Positions 1 to 7,091 of a stretch of 9,779 nucleotides of DNA are shown here, in pieces. A program made the translations under genes and the position numbers. The notes beneath the pieces were generated by a model. It saw only the letters and a list, made by a program, of their open reading frames with translations, had not been told where the DNA came from and searched no databases. Every line of letters begins with the position of its first letter. The first letter of the stretch is position 1. Origin of the DNA: UBA724 sp964008075 (GTDB lineage Bacteria; Bacteroidota; Bacteroidia; Flavobacteriales; Flavobacteriaceae); assembly GCA_964008075.1 (NCBI GenBank), contig CAXGAP010000038.1, positions 1 through 9,779 of the forward strand. The letters are read 5' to 3'.

Positions 1-414
1 ATGAAACCCACGTTTTCCAATGGCGCCAGGATTGATAAACAAGAGTTGATTGACTTCATCATACTGTATTTTTAAAATATGTGAATGACCACATATAAAT
101 ATTTTGGGCTTGATGGACTTTATTTTTTCTGAAATGCCCTTTGCATATCGCCCAGGCCTACCTCCAATATGAGTCATAAATACATTAATATTTTCACACT
201 TAAACAGCAATTCCTTTGGAAAACTAATACGCAACTCATGATTATCAATGTTTCCAAACACAGCATAAAGAGGTTTTAGACTCGATATTGTATCTGTAAC
301 CTGTGTGGTTCCGATGTCGCCAGCATGCCAAACCTCATCAGACTCTTTTACATACTTTATAATGTGGTCGTCTACGTGCCCATGCGTATCGGAAAGTAAA
401 AGTATTTTTTTCAT
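1..414 (-). CDS. YfcE/MJ0936-type metallophosphoesterase, C-terminus cut by window edge
   Basis: The gene starts at the ATG complementary to 412-414 and stays open to base 1, giving 138 residues. Calcineurin-like phosphoesterases of this family are usually about 165 aa, so roughly the last 25-30 residues are missing. The metal-binding motifs appear in the expected order: SDTHGH (8-13), HAGDIG (45-50), GNIDN (around 70-74), MTHIG (around 95), GHSH (around 115) and NPGA near the window edge. Known members are soluble Mn-dependent phosphodiesterases that act on small substrates; the physiological substrate here cannot be read from the sequence. The gene diverges from truA across 56 bases, and a TATTTTTG box on the minus strand (463-456) could be its -7 element. 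Family assignment is secure; specific function is not. Confidence 0.9.
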   Translation of the reverse strand, partial: MKKILLLSDTHGHVDDHIIKYVKESDEVWHAGDIGTTQVTDTISSLKPLYAVFGNIDNHELRISFPKELLFKCENINVFMTHIGGRPGRYAKGISEKIKSIKPKIFICGHSHILKIQYDEVNQLLFINPGAIGKRGFH

Positions 415-442
415 TTACAATGAACTGTGGTAATAGAAACAA

Positions 443-450
443 TATCTTTG
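443..450 (+). promoter_or_regulatory. Bacteroidota-type -7 box for truA (TATCTTTG)
   Basis: TATCTTTG matches the Bacteroidota primary-sigma consensus TAnnTTTG exactly and ends 20 bases before the TTG start of truA. A possible upstream element, TTTACA at 414-419, lies 23 bases away, which is at the long end of the usual spacing and only a partial match to TTTG. Transcription would begin near 457, giving a leader of about 14 bases. The same octamer precedes the glutathione peroxidase gene at 8241. Confidence 0.5.
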
Positions 451-470
451 TCAAACAAAAATAGCACTCC

Positions 471-1214
471 TTGCGTTATTTCATAGAACTATCTTACGAC
501 GGATTACCTTTTGTTGGTTGGCAACGACAGCCTAAGGGAGACACTGTGCAGTCGTGTCTTGAAGATGCATTAAAGACATTGTTGCAGAAACCAATAAGTG
601 TTGTTGGTGCTGGTCGTACAGACTCTGGTGTTCATGCACGTCAACTGTTTGCACATGTTGATTTGGATGATCAAGTCGATCAAAATTTGAAATTTCGACT
701 GAACAAACTACTTCCGAAAGCGATTGCTGTGAACTCTATTTTGGCAGTGACAGATGATGCCCACGCTCGCTTCGATGCAACTGGGAGACGTTACTCTTAC
801 AAAATCACAACTCAAAAAGATCCTTTTTTGGAAAAACGATCCTATTATTTCTCCAAAACATTATATATAGAATTGATGAATCAGGCATCAACTGTCATGC
901 TAGCGCATGATGATTTTAAGTGTTTTTCAAAGTCAAGAACAGATGTAAAGACTTATTTGTGTGATATTCAGATGGCTTATTGGGAACAAAATGGAAGTGA
1001 TTTGGTCTTTTTTATTCAAGCCAATCGTTTTTTGAGAAATATGGTTCGCGCTATTGTGGGCACACTGATTGAAGTTGGCTTGAAAAAAATTAGCATTGAT
1101 GATTTCAAATCAATTCTCCAAAGCAGAGATCGATCGAAAGCAGGATTTTCTGTCCCAGCGCATGGTTTATATCTCGAGAAAGTATATTATCCAAAGCATA
1201 TATTTGCTGTATGA
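471..1214 (+). CDS. truA: tRNA pseudouridine(38-40) synthase TruA
   Basis: This 247-residue protein isomerises uridines 38-40 of the tRNA anticodon arm to pseudouridine in the cytoplasm. The catalytic motif GAGRTDSGVHA (46-56) carries the nucleophile Asp51. Other TruA landmarks are the N-terminal RYFIELSYDG, LNKLLP (77-82), HARFDAT (98-104) followed by RRYSY, and RNMVRAIVGTLIEVG in the C-terminal half. Length is normal for the family. The start is a TTG at 471: a TAG lies in frame at 462-464, so nothing upstream is available, and the residues after TTG match the conserved TruA N-terminus. The stop overlaps the start of the downstream ABC exporter in an ATGA, suggesting translational coupling. 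Confidence 0.96.
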   Translation: MRYFIELSYDGLPFVGWQRQPKGDTVQSCLEDALKTLLQKPISVVGAGRTDSGVHARQLFAHVDLDDQVDQNLKFRLNKLLPKAIAVNSILAVTDDAHARFDATGRRYSYKITTQKDPFLEKRSYYFSKTLYIELMNQASTVMLAHDDFKCFSKSRTDVKTYLCDIQMAYWEQNGSDLVFFIQANRFLRNMVRAIVGTLIEVGLKKISIDDFKSILQSRDRSKAGFSVPAHGLYLEKVYYPKHIFAV

Positions 1215-2989
1215 GTTCAAAAGTAACAGGTTCCATCCTCGACGTGTCTCTCTTCAAGAGACTTATGCGATATGTAAAACCCTATCGATTTACTTTTTTA
1301 TTTGTGCTTATTGCAGCCATTTTGCTTTCTGTTTTTTCAACACTAAACCCATACCTTCTTAAAATCACAGTTGATGATTATATCACGCTAAAAGATTATG
1401 ATGGGATGCTTGTTTTTATAAGTATCATGACAGCTGTTTTGTTTTTAGAGGTGTTTTTCCAATTTTTATTCATTTATTATGCAAACTGGCTTGGTCAGCG
1501 AGTGGTTTATGATTTGCGTAAGGACTTATTTAGGCGAATGATTGGATTTCGAAAAACTTTTTTCGATCGATCAGCAGTTGGACGACTAGTTACAAGATCT
1601 GTCAACGACATAGAAACAATCTCCAGTATTTTTAGTCAGGGGTTATTTATGATTATCGCTGATGTACTTAAAATGCTCGTTGTGATTGTTTTTATGCTCA
1701 GTGTGAGTTGGCAATTGTCACTCATTGTTTTTGCAGTGCTTCCAGTGATTTTAATTGCTACTCGAAAGTTTCAAAAAGCGATGAAATTTGCTTTTGATGA
1801 AGTGAGAACACAAGTTGCCAATCTAAACACTTTTGTTCAGGAAAGAATCTCAGGAATGCAAATAGTGCAGCTATTTGTTCGAGAGCAAAAAGAATACGCA
1901 TCTTTTCAACAGATCAACGAAAAGCACAAAAAGGCTTGGTTAAAAACAGTTTGGTACAACTCTATTTTCTTTCCCATCGCAGAACTTTCCACCTCCATAA
2001 CCATTGGATTGGTGGTTTGGCATGGGGGTTTAAGTGTAATTTCCGAAGAAAATGGCATCACTCTTGGTTCTATTTTTTTGTTCATCCAGCTGACCCAAAT
2101 GCTGTTTCGTCCACTACGTCAAATTGCTGATAAATTCAACACCCTTCAGATGGGTATGGTCGCTGTACAGCGTGTGTTTGCGGTGATGGATACAGATAGT
2201 CATATTTCTAATGATGGTGATCTGCAGGCTGAAAATTTAAAAGGTGAAATATCATTTCAGAATGTTGTGTTTTCATACAAGGAAAACGAGCCAGTTATCA
2301 ACGATATATCGTTTAACGTTCAAGCTGGTGAAACCATTGCGATTGTAGGTGCTACTGGTGCTGGAAAGTCTACTATCATCAACTTGCTCAGTCGATTCTA
2401 CGACATCAATGAAGGGGTTATTAGTGTTGATGGAAATAATATAAAATCATACAAGTTGTCATCGTTGAGAAACGCCATCGCTGTTGTTTTGCAGGATGTG
2501 TTTTTGTTTGCTGATACAATTTATAACAATATAACTTTATGGAATTCAGAAATAAGCGAGGAAGATGTTATGGCAGCTGCAAAACACATTGGTATTGATC
2601 GATTTATTTCAAAGCTTCCTGGAAAACTCCAATACGATGTGAAGGAACGAGGAGCAATGCTTTCTGGTGGTCAACGTCAACTGATTGCATTTTTAAGGGC
2701 TTATGTTACCAATCCATATATTTTGGTTTTAGACGAAGCCACCTCATCTGTAGATGGAGAAACTGAGGAATTGATTAAGATAGCAACAGAACATTTGACA
2801 AAGAACAAAACAGCAATTATCATTGCTCATCGTTTGGTAACGATTCAAAAAGCAGATCGAATTATTGTGATGGATCAAGGCAAGATTGTTGAAATGGGTA
2901 CTCATGAAAAACTGTTAAAAATTGATGGTGGTTTTTATCAAACTCTACAAAATACACAGCTGAGCAAAGGTTACGAAGTTGTGAATTAG
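1211..2989 (+). CDS. MsbA-like ABC exporter (fused membrane and ATPase domains)
   Basis: This 592-residue half-transporter would act as a dimer in the inner membrane. The N-terminal ABC transmembrane domain (about 20-315) shows hydrophobic helices near 25-45, 66-92, 142-162, 166-186, 256-272 and 284-298. The ATPase domain follows: Walker A GATGAGKST (380-388, Lys386), Q-loop Gln428, signature LSGGQ (484-488), Walker B ILVLDE (504-509, catalytic Glu509), D-loop SSVD (512-515) and H-loop His540. All catalytic residues are intact. Length and architecture fit the MsbA/BmrA class, which exports lipids or amphipathic compounds. The substrate is not deducible, so no symbol is given. The ATG overlaps the truA stop, and the stop directly abuts that of convergent cdaA. 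Confidence 0.93.
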   Translation: MSSKVTGSILDVSLFKRLMRYVKPYRFTFLFVLIAAILLSVFSTLNPYLLKITVDDYITLKDYDGMLVFISIMTAVLFLEVFFQFLFIYYANWLGQRVVYDLRKDLFRRMIGFRKTFFDRSAVGRLVTRSVNDIETISSIFSQGLFMIIADVLKMLVVIVFMLSVSWQLSLIVFAVLPVILIATRKFQKAMKFAFDEVRTQVANLNTFVQERISGMQIVQLFVREQKEYASFQQINEKHKKAWLKTVWYNSIFFPIAELSTSITIGLVVWHGGLSVISEENGITLGSIFLFIQLTQMLFRPLRQIADKFNTLQMGMVAVQRVFAVMDTDSHISNDGDLQAENLKGEISFQNVVFSYKENEPVINDISFNVQAGETIAIVGATGAGKSTIINLLSRFYDINEGVISVDGNNIKSYKLSSLRNAIAVVLQDVFLFADTIYNNITLWNSEISEEDVMAAAKHIGIDRFISKLPGKLQYDVKERGAMLSGGQRQLIAFLRAYVTNPYILVLDEATSSVDGETEELIKIATEHLTKNKTAIIIAHRLVTIQKADRIIVMDQGKIVEMGTHEKLLKIDGGFYQTLQNTQLSKGYEVVN

Positions 2990-3775
2990 TCAGCTCAAAT
3001 CTTCTTCAATAATTTCGATCAAGTTGTCATTGCTTGAGAAAGAAATAAACTCACCATTTTTGATGTACGATATTTTTCCAGTCTCTTCAGAAACAACAAG
3101 TACTGAGGCATCTGTTTTTTCTGAAACGCCCACCGCTGCTCTGTGCCTTAGTCCATAGCGTACAGGAATATCAGACTGCTCACTGATTGGCAAAGCCACA
3201 CGTGTAGCCACAATACGATTTCCATCAATGACGATGGCCCCATCGTGCAAGGGTCCACCCTTAAAAAAAATACTTTCAATAACAGGGGTTGAAATGTCCA
3301 TATTTACTTTATCGCCAGAATCTTTAAAAATATCCAAGCTAGTGTTGCGTTCAAATACAATCAGTGCGCCTATATTTTGAGTACTGAGCTCTGCACAGGC
3401 ATTCACAACAATTTTTGCTTCTGATTTGCTGTGGTATTCATTGTTTGTTAAGATATTCCAATAGCGTCTAAAATTTTTGGGATTCGCCAGGTTGGTAGAT
3501 CCAACTGTAAGAAGAAGCTTTCGAATTTCTTGTTGAAAAACAACGATTAGTGCAAACACACCAACGCTGATAAATCCACCTAAAATATTACTCAGTACAT
3601 TCATCTGAAGAAGATCTGTCAGCTTCCAAATCAAGTACACAATCACAATTCCTGTAAAAATATTGATCGCAGCAGTACCTTTCACAAGCCTATAAATGTA
3701 ATAAAGCAGTATCGCGACAAGTACAATATCGAAGATATCAATGATGCGTAGTTGCAGAAAATCGAGTGGATTCAA
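2990..3775 (-). CDS. cdaA: Diadenylate cyclase CdaA (c-di-AMP synthase)
   Basis: This 261-residue membrane protein condenses two ATP into cyclic di-AMP. Three hydrophobic segments (about 12-30, 36-53 and 62-80) are followed by a DisA_N catalytic domain with the diagnostic DGA (178-180, within GGPLHDGA) and RHR (210-212, within GLRHRAAVG). The start is a TTG at 3775: an in-frame TAA lies at 3794-3796, and the first in-frame ATG (residue 58) would delete two membrane helices. It lies 32 bases downstream of folP on the same strand and is probably cotranscribed with it. The CdaR regulator found next to cdaA in Firmicutes is absent here. Its stop codon touches the stop of the convergent exporter. 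Confidence 0.95.
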   Translation of the reverse strand: MNPLDFLQLRIIDIFDIVLVAILLYYIYRLVKGTAAINIFTGIVIVYLIWKLTDLLQMNVLSNILGGFISVGVFALIVVFQQEIRKLLLTVGSTNLANPKNFRRYWNILTNNEYHSKSEAKIVVNACAELSTQNIGALIVFERNTSLDIFKDSGDKVNMDISTPVIESIFFKGGPLHDGAIVIDGNRIVATRVALPISEQSDIPVRYGLRHRAAVGVSEKTDASVLVVSEETGKISYIKNGEFISFSSNDNLIEIIEEDLS

Positions 3776-3807
3776 ACCAAATTTTTTATAAAATTAAGTA
3801 AAATTCG

Positions 3808-4656
3808 TCAAGGCAAGGGGGTTTGGGATGACTGTTGATTCATATAATTCACAATTTTGAAAACTTGAACAGCTTCCTTTACATCATGCACACGCAAGAT
3901 AGATGCCCCATGTAAGGCAGAAATAGTGTGAACGACAGTTGTACCGTTGAGTGCATTTTCAGCATCAACATCTATTGGCTTTTGGATCATTGATTTCCTA
4001 GAAGCACCAACTAAAATGGGATGACCTAGTGATTGAAATTTGTCAAGGTGATGTAAAAGTTGATAATTGTGTGATAGTGTTTTTCCAAATCCAAAACCAG
4101 GATCAAGAATCATCTGTTGAATACCTTTCTTGACAGCACGATCACGAAATGATTCCATTGCACTAAACACATCATCCACCACATTATTATAAGTAGGGTT
4201 TTTCTGCATGGTCTTAGGCGTTCCTTGAATATGCATTGCGATATATGGAACACCCAAAAATGCAACGACAGAGAGCATACGATCGTCAAAAGTTCCTGCA
4301 GAAATATCATTGACAATCGAAGCGCCTGAAATGACAGCCTTCTCAGCCACTAAACTAGACGTGGTGTCTATCGAAATGATGGCCTTTGGAACATGCTGTC
4401 TGATGGCATTTATAGCAGGTATCACTCGATTGATTTCTTCCTTTTCATCTACAACATCTGCACCTGGTTTAGTGCTAGTACCTCCAATATCAATGAAAGT
4501 CGCACCATCTTCTAACATTTGTTTGGCGTGAGATACAATCACATTTGTATCCTTGTATTTTCCGCCGTCAAAAAAAGAGTCTGGCGTCACATTGAGCACG
4601 CCCATGACATGACCCTCAGACAGGTCTATTGTTGTTGAATTACAGTTGATAACCAT
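3808..4656 (-). CDS. folP: Dihydropteroate synthase
   Basis: This 282-residue TIM-barrel enzyme joins p-aminobenzoate to 6-hydroxymethyl-dihydropterin pyrophosphate in folate synthesis and is the sulfonamide target. The family blocks are present in order: GVLNVTPDSFFDGG (19-32), DIGGTSTKPGA (56-66), SIDT (95-98), ASIVNDISAG (112-121), MHIQGTP (141-147), LDPGFGFGKT (184-193), GASRKS (217-222) and RVHDV (255-259). The substrate-loop motif reads STKPG where many homologues have STRPG. It starts at the ATG at 4656-4654 and is full length. It diverges from the DUF1599 gene across 70 bases and sits upstream of cdaA on the same strand. Confidence 0.96.
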   Translation of the reverse strand: MVINCNSTTIDLSEGHVMGVLNVTPDSFFDGGKYKDTNVIVSHAKQMLEDGATFIDIGGTSTKPGADVVDEKEEINRVIPAINAIRQHVPKAIISIDTTSSLVAEKAVISGASIVNDISAGTFDDRMLSVVAFLGVPYIAMHIQGTPKTMQKNPTYNNVVDDVFSAMESFRDRAVKKGIQQMILDPGFGFGKTLSHNYQLLHHLDKFQSLGHPILVGASRKSMIQKPIDVDAENALNGTTVVHTISALHGASILRVHDVKEAVQVFKIVNYMNQQSSQTPLP

Positions 4657-4667
4657 TCAAAATTGGA

Positions 4668-4698
4668 TTGGTAAAGAATAGATTTTTAAAAAAATTTG
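4668..4698 (+). promoter_or_regulatory. possible promoter for the DUF1599-clpS operon
   Basis: The 70-base gap between divergent folP and the DUF1599 gene must hold promoters for both. On the plus strand, TTG at 4668-4670 followed after 20 bases by AAAATTTG (4691-4698) fits the Bacteroidota -33/-7 layout with one mismatch to TAnnTTTG. It would place the start of transcription about 20 bases before the TTG start at 4727. The region is AT-rich, so chance matches are likely. No clear minus-strand box for folP was found. Confidence 0.3.
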
Positions 4699-4726
4699 AC
4701 CGAAATTTACACAAAAGTTTTTCATC

Positions 4727-5266
4727 TTGGCTACAACAGATCAACAGTATGATGATGCAGTGCAAAAGTGCAGGGATTTATTCCTAAAGAAAATGCATGA
4801 TTATGGTTGTGCATGGCGAATCTTGCGTGTATCTTCGTTGACAGATCAAATTTTTATCAAGGCCCAGCGCATACGAACCTTGCAACAGAAACCAACACAA
4901 CGTGTTGAAGAAGGGCAATTTTCAGAGTTTATTGGAATTTTGAACTACTGTGTCATGGCTTTGATACAAATTGACAAGGGAATTGCCGATCAGCCAGATA
5001 TGTCGGAAGATGAGGTGTTTTCTCTTTACAATGCGCAAATCGACTTGGCAAAGTCTCTTATGCAAAACAAAAATCATGACTATGGCGAGGCATGGCGTGA
5101 TATGCGTGTAAGTTCTTTGACTGATTTAATTCTACAAAAATTACTGCGCGTCAAACAAATCGAAAACAACGATGGCCAAACACTTGTAAGTGAAGGTCTT
5201 GTGGGCAATTATCAGGATATAATCAACTATGCAGTTTTTGCTATTATTCACTTAGAGAATTCATGA
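4727..5266 (+). CDS. Tandem DUF1599 (PF07659) domain protein
   Basis: This 179-residue soluble protein has no known biochemical activity. It contains two copies of one unit, residues 13-82 and 107-176, offset by 93 residues. Each copy has HDYG (24-27 and 117-120), then AWR, RVSSLTD (34-40 and 127-133), a Lys/Arg-rich helix, and an acidic turn leading to INYxxxAxI or LNYxxxALI. The motif resembles DUF1599, which I recall Pfam describing as nucleotide-modification-associated domain 1; that link is from memory and no substrate can be stated. The start is TTG 4727: an in-frame TGA lies at 4697-4699, and the first ATG would fall inside the first HDYG motif. The stop overlaps the permease start in an ATGA. 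It is the first gene of an operon running to clpS. Confidence 0.85.
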   Translation: MATTDQQYDDAVQKCRDLFLKKMHDYGCAWRILRVSSLTDQIFIKAQRIRTLQQKPTQRVEEGQFSEFIGILNYCVMALIQIDKGIADQPDMSEDEVFSLYNAQIDLAKSLMQNKNHDYGEAWRDMRVSSLTDLILQKLLRVKQIENNDGQTLVSEGLVGNYQDIINYAVFAIIHLENS

Positions 5267-6333
5267 ATTTTTTAAAAAGAATAAACTCTATATTGATTAC
5301 CCTTTTAGGCGTTGCTACAGTGGTTTTCTTTTTGTTTAGTGTGCTTCCTGGCGATCCTGCGAGAATGATGTTGGGTCAAAACGAAAACCAAGAGGAACTA
5401 CAATTGATTCAGCAAAAATATGGTTTTGATCAGCCGATTTTTAGTCAATATTTAAATTACCTAAATGACTTGAGTCCAATCTCAGCACATCTACAACAGC
5501 ACGATTTTAATGGCCTATCTACCCAAAAATATAACTATATACGTCTTTTCAATGTAGGGGAGAGGTCTGTTGTTTTAAAGTGGCCCTATCTCAGAGAGTC
5601 CTTTCATAGGAGTGGGGTAAAAGTAAGTCAGGTGATAGGAAACACCCTTCCAAATACTGCCATACTTGCTACAGCTGCACTCTTGATTGCCATCTCCATT
5701 GGCTTATTGTTTGGGATATTATCAGCAATCTATGCCAACAGCACTTTCGATCGAGTGATTCAATTGGTAAGTACACTCGGGATGAGTTTACCTTCTTTTT
5801 TTAGTGCAATTCTTGTTGCTTGGATTTTTGGTTTTTTGTTGCATAAATATACTTTATTAGACATGACAGGTAGCTTGTATGCGCTTGATGATATGGGGGA
5901 GTCTTATAGCATTGTTTGGAAAAACCTAATACTTCCAGCTTTCGTATTGGGAATTCGACCATTGGCAGTGGTTTCCCAACTGATGCGAAATGCACTATTG
6001 GATGAATGGAATCGTGGCTATGTCAAAACAGCTCGCGCTAAGGGACTGTCGACAGCAAACATTTTCTGGAAGCATATGTTGAAAAACGCACTCAACCCAG
6101 TCATCACTGCCCTCTCGGGTTGGTTTGCAAGTATGTTGGCAGGGGCAGTTTTTGTAGAATATATTTTTGGATGGAACGGAATAGGAAAAGAAATTGTAAA
6201 CGCACTCAACTTTCTTGATATACCAGTGCTCATGGGTTCAGTACTAACTGTTTCATTTTTCTTTATCATCATTAACCAAGTTGTAGATTTGCTCTACGCT
6301 TTTTTAGATCCCAAAATACAATTAAACAAATAA
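5263..6333 (+). CDS. DppB/OppB-like ABC transporter permease
   Basis: This 356-residue inner-membrane protein has about six hydrophobic segments (about 9-29, 130-155, 165-192, 222-240, 280-300 and 322-345). It carries the peptide-permease N-terminal pattern FSVLPGDPARMMLG (25-38). The cytoplasmic EAA coupling loop is YVKTARAKGLS (253-263), followed by the usual C-terminal FVEYIFGWNGIGKEIVNA region. This places it with the membrane subunits that import di- or oligopeptides, or nickel. The segment between helices 1 and 2 (about 66-118) is longer than in E. coli DppB. No partner permease, ATPase or binding protein is in the window, so any transporter must be assembled from subunits coded elsewhere. 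The start overlaps the DUF1599 stop, and tpiA begins 5 bases after its stop. Confidence 0.88.
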   Translation: MNFLKRINSILITLLGVATVVFFLFSVLPGDPARMMLGQNENQEELQLIQQKYGFDQPIFSQYLNYLNDLSPISAHLQQHDFNGLSTQKYNYIRLFNVGERSVVLKWPYLRESFHRSGVKVSQVIGNTLPNTAILATAALLIAISIGLLFGILSAIYANSTFDRVIQLVSTLGMSLPSFFSAILVAWIFGFLLHKYTLLDMTGSLYALDDMGESYSIVWKNLILPAFVLGIRPLAVVSQLMRNALLDEWNRGYVKTARAKGLSTANIFWKHMLKNALNPVITALSGWFASMLAGAVFVEYIFGWNGIGKEIVNALNFLDIPVLMGSVLTVSFFFIIINQVVDLLYAFLDPKIQLNK

Positions 6334-6338
6334 TAATC

Positions 6339-7091
6339 ATGAGAAAACAAATTGTTGTAGGAAATTGGAAAATGAATAAAACCGAGTCAGAATCAGTTCG
6401 GCTTATTGATGAAATCAAAGCCCAGAAGTTGAATGAAAATGTAAATGTTTTTATCGCTCCTACTTTTGTGAATCTAGCTTGTGCTGTAAAGTATACCAAA
6501 GACAGTGAAATAGAAGTTGTAGCGCAAAACATGCATCAATCTAGCAGTGGCGCATATACAGGAGAAATTTCTGCTGGGATGCTTCTTGATATTGATGTAA
6601 AGCATGTGATTTTGGGTCATTCAGAACGTCGTGCTTACTTTCGCGAAACAGATCAACTTTTGAAAGAAAAGGTACAAGCTGCTTTAGATGCTGGTTTGCA
6701 GCTCATCTTCTGCTTTGGCGAAGAACTTGATGATCGCAATTCAAGAGGACACTTTGATGTTGTCAAACAGCAATTGTCAACTACCTTGTTTGGCTTAGAC
6801 AAGTCGCAATGGAGCAAGATTGTTTTGGCATATGAGCCTGTATGGGCAATAGGTACTGGAGAAACTGCACATCCAGATCAAGCACAAGAAATGCATGCTT
6901 TTATACGCACATTAATTGAGGACCATTATGATAGTAGTTGTGCTGATGGGGTTTCCATTCTCTATGGCGGGAGTGTAAAACCAGCGAATGCGGCTGAAAT
7001 TTTTGCACAAACCGATGTAGATGGCGGTTTAATTGGAGGTGCTTCTCTACAAGCAGCAGACTTTGCAGCCATTGTCAATGGGTTTGAATGA
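6339..7091 (+). CDS. tpiA: Triosephosphate isomerase
   Basis: This 250-residue glycolytic enzyme interconverts dihydroxyacetone phosphate and glyceraldehyde 3-phosphate. All catalytic and phosphate-binding elements are visible: GNWKMN with Asn9 and Lys11, GHSERR with His94, AYEPVWAIGTG (164-174) with Glu166 and the mobile loop, LYGGSVKPAN (208-217), and GGLIGGASL (229-237). Cytoplasmic dimer, normal length. The ATG at 6339 lies five bases after the permease stop, with no obvious Shine-Dalgarno sequence. Its 3' end overlaps the start of prmA. Its place in the operon with prmA and clpS looks like ordinary housekeeping clustering. Confidence 0.97.
   Translation: MRKQIVVGNWKMNKTESESVRLIDEIKAQKLNENVNVFIAPTFVNLACAVKYTKDSEIEVVAQNMHQSSSGAYTGEISAGMLLDIDVKHVILGHSERRAYFRETDQLLKEKVQAALDAGLQLIFCFGEELDDRNSRGHFDVVKQQLSTTLFGLDKSQWSKIVLAYEPVWAIGTGETAHPDQAQEMHAFIRTLIEDHYDSSCADGVSILYGGSVKPANAAEIFAQTDVDGGLIGGASLQAADFAAIVNGFE

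Noticed and set aside
1096..1362. Plus-strand open frame of 88 codons overlapping truA and the exporter
   Set aside because: It is out of frame with two clearly homologous genes and its translation shows no family pattern.
1127..1576. Recurring GATCGATCGA-like motifs inside truA and the exporter
   Set aside because: They fall in coding sequence and arise from ordinary Asp/Arg/Ser/Phe codons, with no regular spacing or conserved flanks.
7033..7077. Upstream extension of prmA to the ATG at 7033
   Set aside because: It would overlap tpiA by about 59 bases and add residues unlike the conserved PrmA N-terminus; starts at 7078 or 7084 fit better.
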